This document shows positions 17,147 through 25,074 of a stretch of DNA of 64,000 nucleotides, one piece after another. The first letter of the stretch is position 1. Every line of letters starts with the position of its first letter. Source of the DNA: Halochromatium roseum (lineage in GTDB: Bacteria > Pseudomonadota > Gammaproteobacteria > Chromatiales > Chromatiaceae). Below the pieces are notes generated by a model. The model was not told where the DNA came from. It made no database searches and saw only the letters and a list, made by a program, of their open reading frames with translations. The stretch spans positions 87,099 through 151,098 of the forward strand of contig NZ_NHSH01000044.1 of the NCBI RefSeq assembly GCF_016653315.1. Direction: 5' to 3'. The position numbers and the translations under genes are program-made.

Positions 17147-17620
17147 GGATGATGTACTCACTGTGACCGAGGGTTTTGCCGAGCCTGAATTCAATTCCAG
17201 CCTTCGCGCGCCAAGGCGAGGTACTGGTCGACGGCTTGGCGCGAGTGCTACGCCGCGCCATAGAAGTGCTGGAGGTCGAAGGGCTCAGCTGATGGCTGCG
17301 CGGGTAGTGCGGATGCGGGCTCTTCTTGGGCGGGTTGTTGCAGGGCAGATTCCATCAAGTGGAGCCTATATCGGTCATTTGGCTTCGAGGCCTCGGTTTG
17401 CGCGACTACTCGTGTCGGTCTGATGATTGTCTGTTCTGGCCATCGTTCGATGTTCCTTTAGTCATCCTTTCGTCCTTGGACCAGAACGGCGCTGAGTATG
17501 CTTCTCGAGTATAACGCCAGAGATGACGGTGGATAATCGCTCGCGGCGATGCTCGGCAGAGAGCCCGCGAGGCGGGAGCCACGGCAGCGGCACCACCCAC
17601 GGCCTGGATGAGCTAAGTGA
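17147..17620. other. non-coding or decayed stretch
   Basis: No convincing gene. A 35-codon minus-strand frame (17355-17248, MESALQQPAQEEP) is followed by more open codons after its stop and looks like debris of a larger gene. The rest shows no recognisable protein on either strand. Confidence 0.4.
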
Positions 17621-17690
17621 CTGTCCATTTTCTACTTCCCAATCATCGCCCAGCAGTGGCCCTCAAATCGGGAAGACGTTGATGGACGGT
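17621..17690. repeat. copy 1 of a ~70-bp palindromic dispersed repeat (MITE-like)
   Basis: Starts CTGTCCATTTTCTACTTCCC and ends with its imperfect inverse (GGGAAGACG...TGGACGG). A second copy in inverted orientation lies at 51796-51864, matching over its whole length with scattered differences. The right end of this copy touches the ATPase gene fragment at 17696. Confidence 0.7.
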
Positions 17691-17695
17691 TTCTA

Positions 17696-17936
17696 AGCGC
17701 CGGTGAGCATCAGGTGTTGATTCAGCTCTATCTCATCAACCGCTGGCTGGAGAAGGGCGGTGTTGCCCTGATCGACGAGCCCGACCTCTATCTGCACCCG
17801 TCGCTGGTCTCGAGCTTTCTCGCCCGACTAGAGAAGATGGTGGCCGACCGGGACGGACAACTGCTCATCACCTCCCACGTGCCCGAGGTGTGGAGCCGCT
17901 ACGAGGCGCTGGGGCGGCGCATCCTGCTCGAGGTTT
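17696..17936 (+). pseudogene. C-terminal fragment of an AAA/ABC-type ATPase
   Basis: The frame reads SAGEHQVLIQLYLINRW, then ALIDEPDLYLHPSL and LLITSHVPEVWSRYE. These are the signature, Walker B and H-loop regions of an OLD/RecF-like ATPase of the kind found in defence systems. The Walker A half is missing: the fragment begins at the MITE-like repeat and ends at 17936, where the AlbA-type gene fragment of the opposite strand begins. Confidence 0.7.
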
Positions 17937-17948
17937 CATTGGAGCGTC

Positions 17949-18038
17949 AAAACGGTTGGCATACTTCTTGGCGAAGGCATCCCGCGCCTTATTCAGTGAG
18001 GCTTCGTCCAGATCATCAAGGCTGGCACCGAGCACGGG
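17949..18038. repeat. 90-bp direct repeat, left copy
   Basis: Identical to 23584-23673 except for four substitutions, in the same orientation. It encodes the stretch around DEASLNKARDAFAKKYANRF on the minus strand. Homology ends abruptly at both sides. Confidence 0.85.
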
Positions 18039-18282
18039 TTGAGCGGACCAATCCTGCGCCAGTGTTTGCTGGCGGATCAGGTCCTGCTTGTCCAAGCCCA
18101 AAGAAACGAGGCTTTCAAGCGCAGTCCAGACCGCGCAGATTCGCCTCGTTGCTGAGCGCCGAGAAATACTCACCGATCCTGTCCGAGCTGTAATCGTTGC
18201 CGGCTTGCTTGAATTCCACGACCTCGTTCTCCCAGGTGTGGATCAAGGTTTCGAGCAAGGCTTTCAGGGCTGACTGATCCAT
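17949..18282 (-). pseudogene. N-terminal fragment of an AlbA_2/Schlafen-type (RecG-like) gene, internally deleted
   Basis: It starts MDQSALKALLETLIHTWE and reads through DRIGEYFSALSNEANL, the opening of an AlbA_2 putative nucleic-acid/ATP-binding domain. It then jumps frame to ESLVSLGLDKQDLIRQQ, the end of that domain, so about 70 residues have been lost. The last 90 bases (17949-18038) match 23584-23673 at 86 of 90 positions. There, the missing C-terminal part of such a gene is found. Confidence 0.7.
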
Positions 18283-18346
18283 GCCAAGACGACCTACGAG
18301 CCTTCGACTTCGGTGGCCGGCATATGCTGGCGGAAGAGCTGCCTGA

Positions 18347-18655
18347 TCAATGGTAGTCGCTCTCGCGCTGATGGCGCACGGCCAGGATGGTGACCGTCTC
18401 GGCGTCCTCGATCTCAAACAGGGCCACATAGCCAGAATCGCCAAATGGGATCAGCAGTTCACGGAGAAACGGCGAGTCGATCGACGCCTTGCGACAAGTA
18501 AATGGAAACTGCTCCAGTGTCACCATGGCCGCGCGAATCGCCGCTAGCGCCCGCTCGGCTAGCACCCAATCCGTGGCATCCCGCTCAAGAATGAACCTGT
18601 ACAGTCTGAGCAGATCGTCCTCGGCTTCTGGAGTGAAGCGAATCCGATAGGGCAT
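18347..18655 (-). CDS. RelE/ParE family toxin
   Basis: A 102-residue type II toxin of the RelE/ParE fold. It starts MPYRIRFTPEAEDDLLRLYRF and has the central RAMVTLEQFPF-type helix. It ends in the beta-hairpin ALFEIEDAETVTILAVRHQ. Its ATG overlaps the antitoxin stop (ATGA at 18655). Whether it targets gyrase (ParE) or ribosome-bound mRNA (RelE) cannot be told from sequence. Confidence 0.88.
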   Translation of the reverse strand: MPYRIRFTPEAEDDLLRLYRFILERDATDWVLAERALAAIRAAMVTLEQFPFTCRKASIDSPFLRELLIPFGDSGYVALFEIEDAETVTILAVRHQRESDYH

Positions 18656-18927
18656 CAGAGCGGTGTGCCAGACTTGTGCGCATCAAGCATCGCTTGGAGC
18701 TGATCGACCACTGCGGACGCCTCGACATAGTGTCCGGTCTGTCTCGCCTGATCACGCGCCCTCAAGCCGCGTTCGATAAACGCTTGTTCGGCCTGACGAT
18801 AGGCCACGCTCTGACGAATGGCCTGCTCAACGAAGCTCGACAAGGTCTCGCCCTCCTGCAAGACGCTTTCTGCAGAATGCCGCAGTTCCGGATCAACCCG
18901 CAGGGAAGGAATCGTGGCTGTTTTCAT
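18655..18927 (-). CDS. ribbon-helix-helix antitoxin of the RelE/ParE pair
   Basis: A 90-residue protein. The N-terminus (MKTATIPSLRVDPELRHSAE) and ETLSSFVEQAIRQSVAYRQ resemble a ribbon-helix-helix DNA-binding antitoxin. The C-terminal helix (YVEASAVVDQLQAMLDAH) probably wraps the toxin. ATG 18927 is chosen over an upstream in-frame start that adds a Cys-rich segment unlike the family. It would autorepress the pair. Confidence 0.82.
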   Translation of the reverse strand: MKTATIPSLRVDPELRHSAESVLQEGETLSSFVEQAIRQSVAYRQAEQAFIERGLRARDQARQTGHYVEASAVVDQLQAMLDAHKSGTPL

Positions 18928-18990
18928 CTCAGCACCTAGTGCGTTGCATTTGCGATGCACTATGCCCGCTCTTTGGCAACAGCGCAAGCG

Positions 18991-19146
18991 CTATCCTGCT
19001 GGTGTCTTGACGAACCGCGCCTTGGCTGGACGGCTGACGTCGGCCTCTTCCGAACAGAGATAGAGCAGCAGTGACAGGATCGGGACGAGGTCGTGCGCAT
19101 CCTGCTCTGGCGCAATCTGCTCGAACAGCGCGAGCTTGTCGGGTAA
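18991..19146 (-). pseudogene. C-terminal remnant of an unidentified gene
   Basis: A frame of about 50 codons without a start reads LPDKLALFEQIAPEQDAHDL, then PILSLLLYLCSEEADVSR, ending at 18991. It looks like a protein tail, with a stop just upstream and no plausible start. I do not recognise the family. The rest of 18928-19260 holds nothing else I can support. Confidence 0.35.
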
Positions 19147-19260
19147 TCACAACAATTCGCGGACATGTAAATCAGTTAACGCCGTCTGCACCACAGCCGT
19201 CTGCAGATCGGGCGGATAGCAGAACATCGCCTGCGACGGACGCGTTGAAGACAGGACGAA

Positions 19261-22200
19261 TCAGGCTGAAGCCAGGCCAACCACATCCAGCAACTTGGCA
19301 TAGTCGGTGATGACGTCGTACTTCACCTTGTCATGGGTGATGCGTTGGCCGATCTCGTCGAAGAACTTGCGCGCGCAGGCGATCTTGGTCTGCTCGATCT
19401 CGCGTAGCTTCATCGTGGACATACTGCCCTTGGTCTCGGCGACGAAGTAGATATGCCGGACGCTCCCGGCGGTGAACGAGATGGCCCAGTCCGGGTTGTA
19501 GTCGCCAACCGGTGTCGGGATCAGGAAGCCGCGTGGCAGCTTGGCGTAGACCACCACTTCCGGGCGGGTCTCGAGGTCGTTGACAAAGTCCCGCTCGACC
19601 TTGGAGTCGACGATGGCGTAGTCGTAGACATGGTGCTTGAGCTTGGCCGTGGCGCGCGAGAAGTCATGGCCGGTCTGGTTGGCGGTGAAGATGTCGACGT
19701 CGTAGCGATCGTCGATCGCGTCATAGGCCAGACGCTCGATCACCATGGCGGCCTTCTGCTCGGTGATCAGACGCGAGGCCTCGGCGATGAAGTGTTCGGG
19801 GTTCTGACGGAACTGCTTGAAGACCGGGGGCTGGATGCCGCTGAGGATGCTGGCGACGGTTTGCCTCACCAACTGGGTGTTCTCGGCGAGCTTGCCCAAG
19901 AGGTCATAGCTCACCCCTGAGTGAACGGAATCGCCCCGCTCGGTGGCGGTTTCCATCACCTTGAAGCCGTCTCCCGCTCGCAGTTGCTCATCGGTCAGCG
20001 CACCCTTCTGTTCGCCTTTCTGCACGATGTACTGCAGCGGCGTCACGCGCAGTTTGCTGTCCAGCACGCTGATGCACTTGTCGATCAGTTCCTTGGACTC
20101 GAAGTCGACGCGATAGACCGCCTTGCGGTTGATGCGCTGCCAGAGTTCCTGGAAGGCTTGCTTCTCGAAGTTGCCGTTGAGCGGGTTGGTCTTTGGCTTG
20201 CGACCGTCCTCGGGGGTTGGTAGTTGCTTGTCGCTGAAGACGCTATCGATCAGCTCGAAGACCTGCTCGGCATAGGACTGCAGCTCAGGCGGTAGCTCCG
20301 CCAAGGTGCCGGTGGCCTTGGCCTGGTGATAGGCATCGGCAATGTGATCGGCCTCGTCCGTGTAATCGTTCTTGACCAGATAACGGTAGAGCTGCTTCGC
20401 CAGCGGTGCCGACAATTCGACCGGTCCCTGCGCGGTCTGCAACACCTTGCCGGTGAAGTAGGCCTCGGTCGCCTGTCGCGGGCGCGCGGAGAGGGTGTCG
20501 ACGATCTCATGCTGCAAGCCGGCGACAAAGTCCTTGTAGCTCTCGCTGGCCACCACCGTCAGCACATTGACCTGATGCACCAGGCTCGGATGGTCCATGC
20601 GCTCGCCCTGCTGGTCCACGCTCAGGCGCAGTCCGCGTCCCACCTCCTGGCGACGCGAGATGCTATTGTCGCTGTGCTTGAGCATGCACATGACGAACAC
20701 GTTCGGGTTATCCCAGCCCTCGCGCAGCGCCGAGTGCGAGAAGATGAAGCGTACCTGTCGCTTGGCGCGATCCTCGGGGCCGTCGTGCGGGCCGGGAAAG
20801 GCCAGCAGGCTCTCCTTGTCCTTCAGGATCAGGTCGTAGGCATCGACATCGTCGGAGTCGACCGCCTTGGCGCCGACCTTCGGGTCTTTGAGGCGCTTGG
20901 TCTTCTTGTCGACCGCGAAATAGCCTTGGTGGGTCTTGGCGGGGTCGATCGCGCCGAGGTACTTGCGATACGCCTCGTTGTCGATCGCCAGCTCGGACAG
21001 ATACTCATCCTTGAGCAGCGCGTATTCTTCCTCGAACACCCGCGCATACTCGCCCTGCTCGTCGGCCTGGTCGTAGTCGCGGTACTTCACCACCTCGTCG
21101 ATGAAGAACAGCGAGAGCACCTTGACGCCCTGGGCAAACAGCTGCTTCTCCTTGTCGAGATGCGCCTTGATGGTCTCGCGGATCTGGATGCGGCGGATGT
21201 CGCGCTCGGAGACGTCGCCGTTGGCCTCGCCGGCCTTGAGCACCTCGCCGTTGGTGAACTCGACCGTGTCGGTGGTGTAGTCGATTTGGCTGATGATGAA
21301 GCCTTGGTATTGGTCCAGCTCGCCGGATGCGACGAAGAGATCGTCGCGAAAGCGCAGCCGGCGCAGTTGCCGCTTGATCTCGCCGGACTTGAGCTTGACC
21401 TCCAGCTCGATGCGCGCCACCGGCGCCTGCTTGGAGATGTCGATGCCTTCGAGATAGAGATAGGCGTTGGTGCCGGCCAGCCCACGGGTCTGGATGCCGC
21501 GCACCGCGATCTTCTTCACCAGCTTCTGGTTGAAGGCATCGAGCGCGTCGAGCCGATGCACGCGGTGATGCTGGGTGCGATGGGTCGCCGAGTAGCGCAG
21601 GATGAACAGCGGCCTGAACTGCGGCAGTGCCTCCAGCGTCGCCTTGCCTTCCATCTTCTGCGGCTCGTCGATGATCAGGATCGGCCGGTTTGACGCGATG
21701 ACGTCGATCGGCTTGCGCGATTGGAAGTCATCCAGCTCCAGGTAGATGCGGCGGTTGTCGGCCCCGCGCGCATTGAACGCCTGGATGTTGATCACCATGA
21801 CGTTGATGCCGGCATCCGAGGAGAAGCTCTCCAGCTCATGCAGGCGCTTGGAGTGGTAGATGAAGAAGCGCGCCTTCTTGCCGTAGCCCTCGGTGAAGTG
21901 CTCGGCGGTGATCTGCAGTGACTTGTAGACGCCCTCGCGGATCGCGATCGAGGGCACCATGATGATGAACTTCGACCAGCCATAGCGCTGGTTCAGCTCG
22001 AAAATGGTCTTGACGTAGCAGTAGGTCTTGCCGGTGCCGGTCTCCATCTCGACGTCCAGATGGATCGGCGTCGCGGCGAAGGCCTGCTTTCGATAGGTGG
22101 CCGGCGCGGGCACCCGTGCGCCCTTGTTGTTGAACGTCGTGAAGTCGGAGAGCGACGATGAGACCGGCAGGTTCTGCCGGCGCTGCACCGTCTGGATGTT

Positions 22201-22392
22201 CTCCAGGATCTGCGCCTCGCTCAGGGCCAGATCGGCGTTCTTGAAGCCCTCGTCAAAGGCGCTGACCTGTGCAATTCGGCCGGGGTCGATGCGGTAGGTC
22301 AGGCCGGAGGTCATCGGCTGGCCGGTGAAGCAGTCGACCACCGACTCGACGGCGTTGGTCTGGTAAGGCTGGTTCTTGAACTTGAGCTTCAT
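19261..22392 (-). CDS. res: type III restriction endonuclease, Res subunit
   Basis: A 1043-residue DEAD-box translocase/nuclease that cuts DNA when two inversely oriented sites lack Mod methylation. Walker A is METGTGKTY, motif II is [10 protein letters not shown], and [19 protein letters not shown] with [14 protein letters not shown] marks the second RecA domain. The C-terminal nuclease PD...ExK appears as GDYNPDWAI ... [12 protein letters not shown] 22392 ([15 protein letters not shown]) is chosen; an in-frame ATG lies 15 codons upstream. It looks full length. Its partner mod lies 2.7 kb upstream, behind small cargo genes. Confidence 0.95.
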   Translation of the reverse strand: MKLKFKNQPYQTNAVESVVDCFTGQPMTSGLTYRIDPGRIAQVSAFDEGFKNADLALSEAQILENIQTVQRRQNLPVSSSLSDFTTFNNKGARVPAPATYRKQAFAATPIHLDVEMETGTGKTYCYVKTIFELNQRYGWSKFIIMVPSIAIREGVYKSLQITAEHFTEGYGKKARFFIYHSKRLHELESFSSDAGINVMVINIQAFNARGADNRRIYLELDDFQSRKPIDVIASNRPILIIDEPQKMEGKATLEALPQFRPLFILRYSATHRTQHHRVHRLDALDAFNQKLVKKIAVRGIQTRGLAGTNAYLYLEGIDISKQAPVARIELEVKLKSGEIKRQLRRLRFRDDLFVASGELDQYQGFIISQIDYTTDTVEFTNGEVLKAGEANGDVSERDIRRIQIRETIKAHLDKEKQLFAQGVKVLSLFFIDEVVKYRDYDQADEQGEYARVFEEEYALLKDEYLSELAIDNEAYRKYLGAIDPAKTHQGYFAVDKKTKRLKDPKVGAKAVDSDDVDAYDLILKDKESLLAFPGPHDGPEDRAKRQVRFIFSHSALREGWDNPNVFVMCMLKHSDNSISRRQEVGRGLRLSVDQQGERMDHPSLVHQVNVLTVVASESYKDFVAGLQHEIVDTLSARPRQATEAYFTGKVLQTAQGPVELSAPLAKQLYRYLVKNDYTDEADHIADAYHQAKATGTLAELPPELQSYAEQVFELIDSVFSDKQLPTPEDGRKPKTNPLNGNFEKQAFQELWQRINRKAVYRVDFESKELIDKCISVLDSKLRVTPLQYIVQKGEQKGALTDEQLRAGDGFKVMETATERGDSVHSGVSYDLLGKLAENTQLVRQTVASILSGIQPPVFKQFRQNPEHFIAEASRLITEQKAAMVIERLAYDAIDDRYDVDIFTANQTGHDFSRATAKLKHHVYDYAIVDSKVERDFVNDLETRPEVVVYAKLPRGFLIPTPVGDYNPDWAISFTAGSVRHIYFVAETKGSMSTMKLREIEQTKIACARKFFDEIGQRITHDKVKYDVITDYAKLLDVVGLASA

Positions 22393-22497
22393 GAAATTCT
22401 CTTTCTGCACCCTTTCTGCATCGAACATGATACGCATCCTTGCAGAAAGCCTTATCTTTCTGATTTATAAAGCATTACTTTCTTTCGCTGGCTCGTT

Positions 22498-23670
22498 TCA
22501 CTCTGCAAGCTTCCAGCTTGGCTGTCCCCGTGACCCGACGTTACGAATGCGTCCCTGGCGTCTTAGCTTAGTCAGCAGGTTGCCAATCTTGTGCTCCTTT
22601 TGTTCCGGTGTCAGCGCGTCGCTGAGCTTGGTCGCCAGCAGATTGTTGATCTCAGCGCGATTCGCCTGACCAAAACTGGCTAGGTAGTCAGTCAGCAGCT
22701 TGGCATAGAACGCGTCGTCTTGAGCGCGGGTATGAATATAGTCCGCCTTGCTGGCCGTCACCTTGGCGACGCTGGCAGAGACGAAATACTTGGGCTTGCG
22801 ACCCTCGATCAGCTTAGCCCGTTTTAGGCGAGTTACCGCTTCATCAGGGATCGGCAGCCGCTTCTGCACCCGATCCAACGCCAGCACATCCGCGAGCGGC
22901 AGCTCGGTTTGCTGGATCAGCAAGCGGCTATAGGCCGGATCGACCATGCCGCCATGGATCGTCAGCTTCACTGCTCCGGGCTCGCTCAGATCGTAATCCG
23001 GCATCGGCAAGTAGCGCCCCGCCTGACGCACAAACATGTCATGGATGCCGTAGCCCATGGTGTCGATCATGTTCAGCTCGGCCATCGCCTGGGCTAGGAA
23101 GGGGTTGCGATAGCGTCGCGGAACGCGGTTTCCTTCCAGGTAATCATCGGGCTCGCCATCGTAGAAGTTGCCGTCGTTCTCGAACAGGAGCCGGTCCGGC
23201 TGTTCGATCACCACCACGCGCGCGTTGCGGCTGTAATCCTGGTGCGCGATACAGTTATGCAAGGCCTCCAGCACCATCCGCTGGTCATACTTGGAGACCT
23301 CGATGGGCAACAGCTCATCCTCTGGCAGCAACCGCAACTGGATGTTGCGGATGCGCTGATACAGCTGCGAGGTGGTCAGCAAGAAGGGCGGCGCAAAGTG
23401 TTCGTAGGCTCGCTCGATCCCTTCCAGTTTCCAGGTCATCTGCGCAGGATGGGGCGACAGATGCCAAGCCGACTCACGCTTACCAAGCAGCAACAAGGTA
23501 GCCCGCGTGAGCTGACCATGCTGGGTGACGCGCGCACGATCCAAAAAGGTCGGTAACGGCCAGGCCTGCACCTCGTCGGCATTAAAACGGTTGGCATACT
23601 TCTTGGCGAAGGCATCCCGCGCCTTGTTCAGTGCGGCTTCGTCCAGATCATCGAGGCTGGCACCGGGCAC
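22498..23670 (-). CDS. C-terminal part of an AlbA_2/Schlafen-type (RecG-like) protein, N-terminally truncated
   Basis: A 390-residue frame opening at GTG 23670. It contains the GHKL-like ATPase segment (LEALHNCIAHQDYSRNA, then LFENDGNFYDGEP) and NPFLAQAMAELNMIDTMGYG. A C-terminal winged-helix region follows (IGNLLTKLRRQGRIRNVG). The family normally has an AlbA_2 domain of about 115 residues before LDDLDEAALNKARDAF. Here that part is replaced by a PIN-toxin gene, and a homologous N-terminal piece lies at 17949-18282. Such proteins often accompany restriction-modification loci. Whether this frame is expressed is unclear. Confidence 0.7.
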   Translation of the reverse strand: MPGASLDDLDEAALNKARDAFAKKYANRFNADEVQAWPLPTFLDRARVTQHGQLTRATLLLLGKRESAWHLSPHPAQMTWKLEGIERAYEHFAPPFLLTTSQLYQRIRNIQLRLLPEDELLPIEVSKYDQRMVLEALHNCIAHQDYSRNARVVVIEQPDRLLFENDGNFYDGEPDDYLEGNRVPRRYRNPFLAQAMAELNMIDTMGYGIHDMFVRQAGRYLPMPDYDLSEPGAVKLTIHGGMVDPAYSRLLIQQTELPLADVLALDRVQKRLPIPDEAVTRLKRAKLIEGRKPKYFVSASVAKVTASKADYIHTRAQDDAFYAKLLTDYLASFGQANRAEINNLLATKLSDALTPEQKEHKIGNLLTKLRRQGRIRNVGSRGQPSWKLAE

Positions 23671-23673
23671 GGG
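23584..23673. repeat. 90-bp direct repeat, right copy
   Basis: Matches 17949-18038 at 86 of 90 positions. Homology stops at 23673, exactly where the PIN-toxin coding sequence begins. Confidence 0.85.
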
Positions 23674-23909
23674 TGAATCTCACAGTCGCGATACCAGTCC
23701 TGAATGATCTCCCGCAGCCTCGTCTCTTCGATCTTTGCCTTTTTCAACAAATTGCTGCTTGCTTCACGAATCACTTGCGAGTTGATCCAGGGGCGCTCTA
23801 GCCCGAGGACGAACTCAGCCGCGATCTCATGTCGAGGATCATCGTCTTTAGCAACCAACGCATAGAGCCAGAGATTGGTGTCGACAAAGACCTTAGCGGG
23901 CATTCGCAT
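23628..23909 (-). pseudogene. PIN-domain toxin with replaced C-terminus
   Basis: The frame starts MRMPAKVFVDTNLWLYALV, with the first PIN-domain Asp, and runs through SQVIREASSNLLKKAKIEE. After about residue 80 (YRDCEIHP) it enters the AlbA-type gene in another frame and ends with PCPVPASMIWTKPH. The C-terminal acidic residues of the PIN fold are lost. Its start overlaps the end of the DUF2281-like antitoxin gene by 17 bases. Confidence 0.7.
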
Positions 23910-24108
23910 CCTCTCGGCTCATGGGTTGAAAATCATTGACGACTAACGGGGTGTTGACCCATTTGGCAAATGAACACTCAGCAAGGGGTTTCGGTTCATC
24001 ATTGTCATCCTGATGCCGCTGGGCAAGAAACCGGGCAAAGTCGAGCACTTCGGCCTGTTTCTCTTGTGGTAGCCGCTCTAAGGTTTCAATCAGTTCCGCA
24101 TGGATCAT
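23893..24108 (-). CDS. DUF2281-like antitoxin
   Basis: A 71-residue protein. MIHAELIETLERLPQEKQAE and VLDFARFLAQRHQDD form the helical N-terminus typical of DUF2281 antitoxins, which pair with PIN toxins. The tail (NDFQPMSREDANAR) would contact the toxin. It precedes and overlaps the truncated PIN gene, so it is probably an antitoxin with no working partner. Confidence 0.78.
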   Translation of the reverse strand: MIHAELIETLERLPQEKQAEVLDFARFLAQRHQDDNDEPKPLAECSFAKWVNTPLVVNDFQPMSREDANAR

Positions 24109-24177
24109 GGTCTTGATCTCATCTGTGAATCGATAGGTCGATCGGTTGCTGTGATCATGGATATGCTCCTTGCTTGG

Positions 24178-24423
24178 TTAGCTGCATCGTTTCAGCTCCC
24201 ACGCGCGCAACTCATCCTCGGGCAACGGCTCGAAGAAGCGCTCATCAACCCGTGCGCGTCCGGCCATGGCGCCGAACCGACGGCCCACCCGAGACGGCCC
24301 GATGGCACTGAGTCGCGCAATCGGCACGCCGCCCTCGACGATCAAGATCTCATCGCCCTGGCTGGCCTGTTCGATCAACTTGGACAACTGGGTTTCGGCC
24401 TCATGCACACTGACTTGCTGCAT
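24178..24423 (-). CDS. Phd/YefM family antitoxin, orphan
   Basis: An 81-residue protein starting MQQVSVHEAETQLSKLIEQA, the classic Phd/YefM fold, followed by EILIVEGGVPIARLSAIG. The C-terminus (FGAMAGRARVDERFFEPLPE) is the toxin-binding part usually seen with PIN toxins. No toxin gene follows: only about 70 bases separate it from the next antitoxin. ATG 24423 is chosen because upstream residues do not fit the family. Confidence 0.85.
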   Translation of the reverse strand: MQQVSVHEAETQLSKLIEQASQGDEILIVEGGVPIARLSAIGPSRVGRRFGAMAGRARVDERFFEPLPEDELRAWELKRCS

Positions 24424-24511
24424 CGGAACGCTCCGGTATGATTTGGGTGGGGTCGCTGACAACGCGTCGGATGGAAGCGGTCTGGTGCGCTGGATTCCGT
24501 TCCGAGTCAAG

Positions 24512-24844
24512 TCACGCCGCATGCGACAGCACCTTGTTCAGCTCATGCCAGAAGATCGCGGTTTGCTCGGGCTTCTGATCGAAGAAATCCTCGAAAAACC
24601 CTGGCGCATTTAAGGCTGCAGGATAAGCATACTGCTCGCCGTCCTCACCCAGCTCGGCGACCCAGTCGGCTGGCTGCTCGGCATCGATTACATCGAACAG
24701 CGTGTGTGGGTACAGGTAAGGCTTGCCGGCATCGTTGAGTATCCGAAAATCGTCGGCCTCGATCCCAATCACGAAGTACGGTTGGTTCGCAGAAAGATCT
24801 GGATACTCGGGGTGTGTCGTTTTCAGACGAACAATCATCGCCAT
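24512..24844 (-). CDS. putative immunity/antitoxin protein of a two-gene module
   Basis: A 110-residue acidic protein beginning MAMIVRLKTTHPEYPDLSAN, with PYFVIGIEADDFRILND and a C-terminal FFDQKPEQTAIFWHELNK. I do not recognise a named family. Its ATG overlaps the stop of the small basic gene before it (ATGA at 24844). An acidic partner directly after a small basic protein is typical of toxin-immunity pairs. That role is inference. Confidence 0.55.
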   Translation of the reverse strand: MAMIVRLKTTHPEYPDLSANQPYFVIGIEADDFRILNDAGKPYLYPHTLFDVIDAEQPADWVAELGEDGEQYAYPAALNAPGFFEDFFDQKPEQTAIFWHELNKVLSHAA

Positions 24845-25068
24845 CAGAGCCTCTTCATCTTGATTTCAAATCGTCCCAAGCCTTGATGCTCGTACCAGTG
24901 ATACTCATAGGTATCGCCCTGATACTCGACATGCGGGCTGCTCTTCTTGACCCACTTCGAGGCCACCCCACCGTAGGTCGCGACCAGCCGATCCACGTCG
25001 CGGATACGCCGGCCCTTTGCGATGACACGCGAGCCTGAGATCAACGCCTTAGTCAGCGGCTCAGACAT
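24844..25068 (-). CDS. small basic toxin-like protein directly after mod
   Basis: A 74-residue basic protein (MSEPLTKALISGSRVIAKGR; RDVDRLVATYGGVASKWVKK; YEYHWYEHQGLGRFEIKMK). The Arg/Lys/His-rich second half resembles C-terminal tips of polymorphic toxins, but I cannot name a family. It starts 6 bases after the mod stop and overlaps the next gene, so mod, this gene and its partner look like one operon. Confidence 0.5.
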   Translation of the reverse strand: MSEPLTKALISGSRVIAKGRRIRDVDRLVATYGGVASKWVKKSSPHVEYQGDTYEYHWYEHQGLGRFEIKMKRL

Positions 25069-25074
25069 GCCGAT

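Noticed and set aside
20326..21693. 455-codon plus-strand frame opposite res
   Set aside because: Shadow of the res gene; composition typical of antisense reading in GC-rich DNA.
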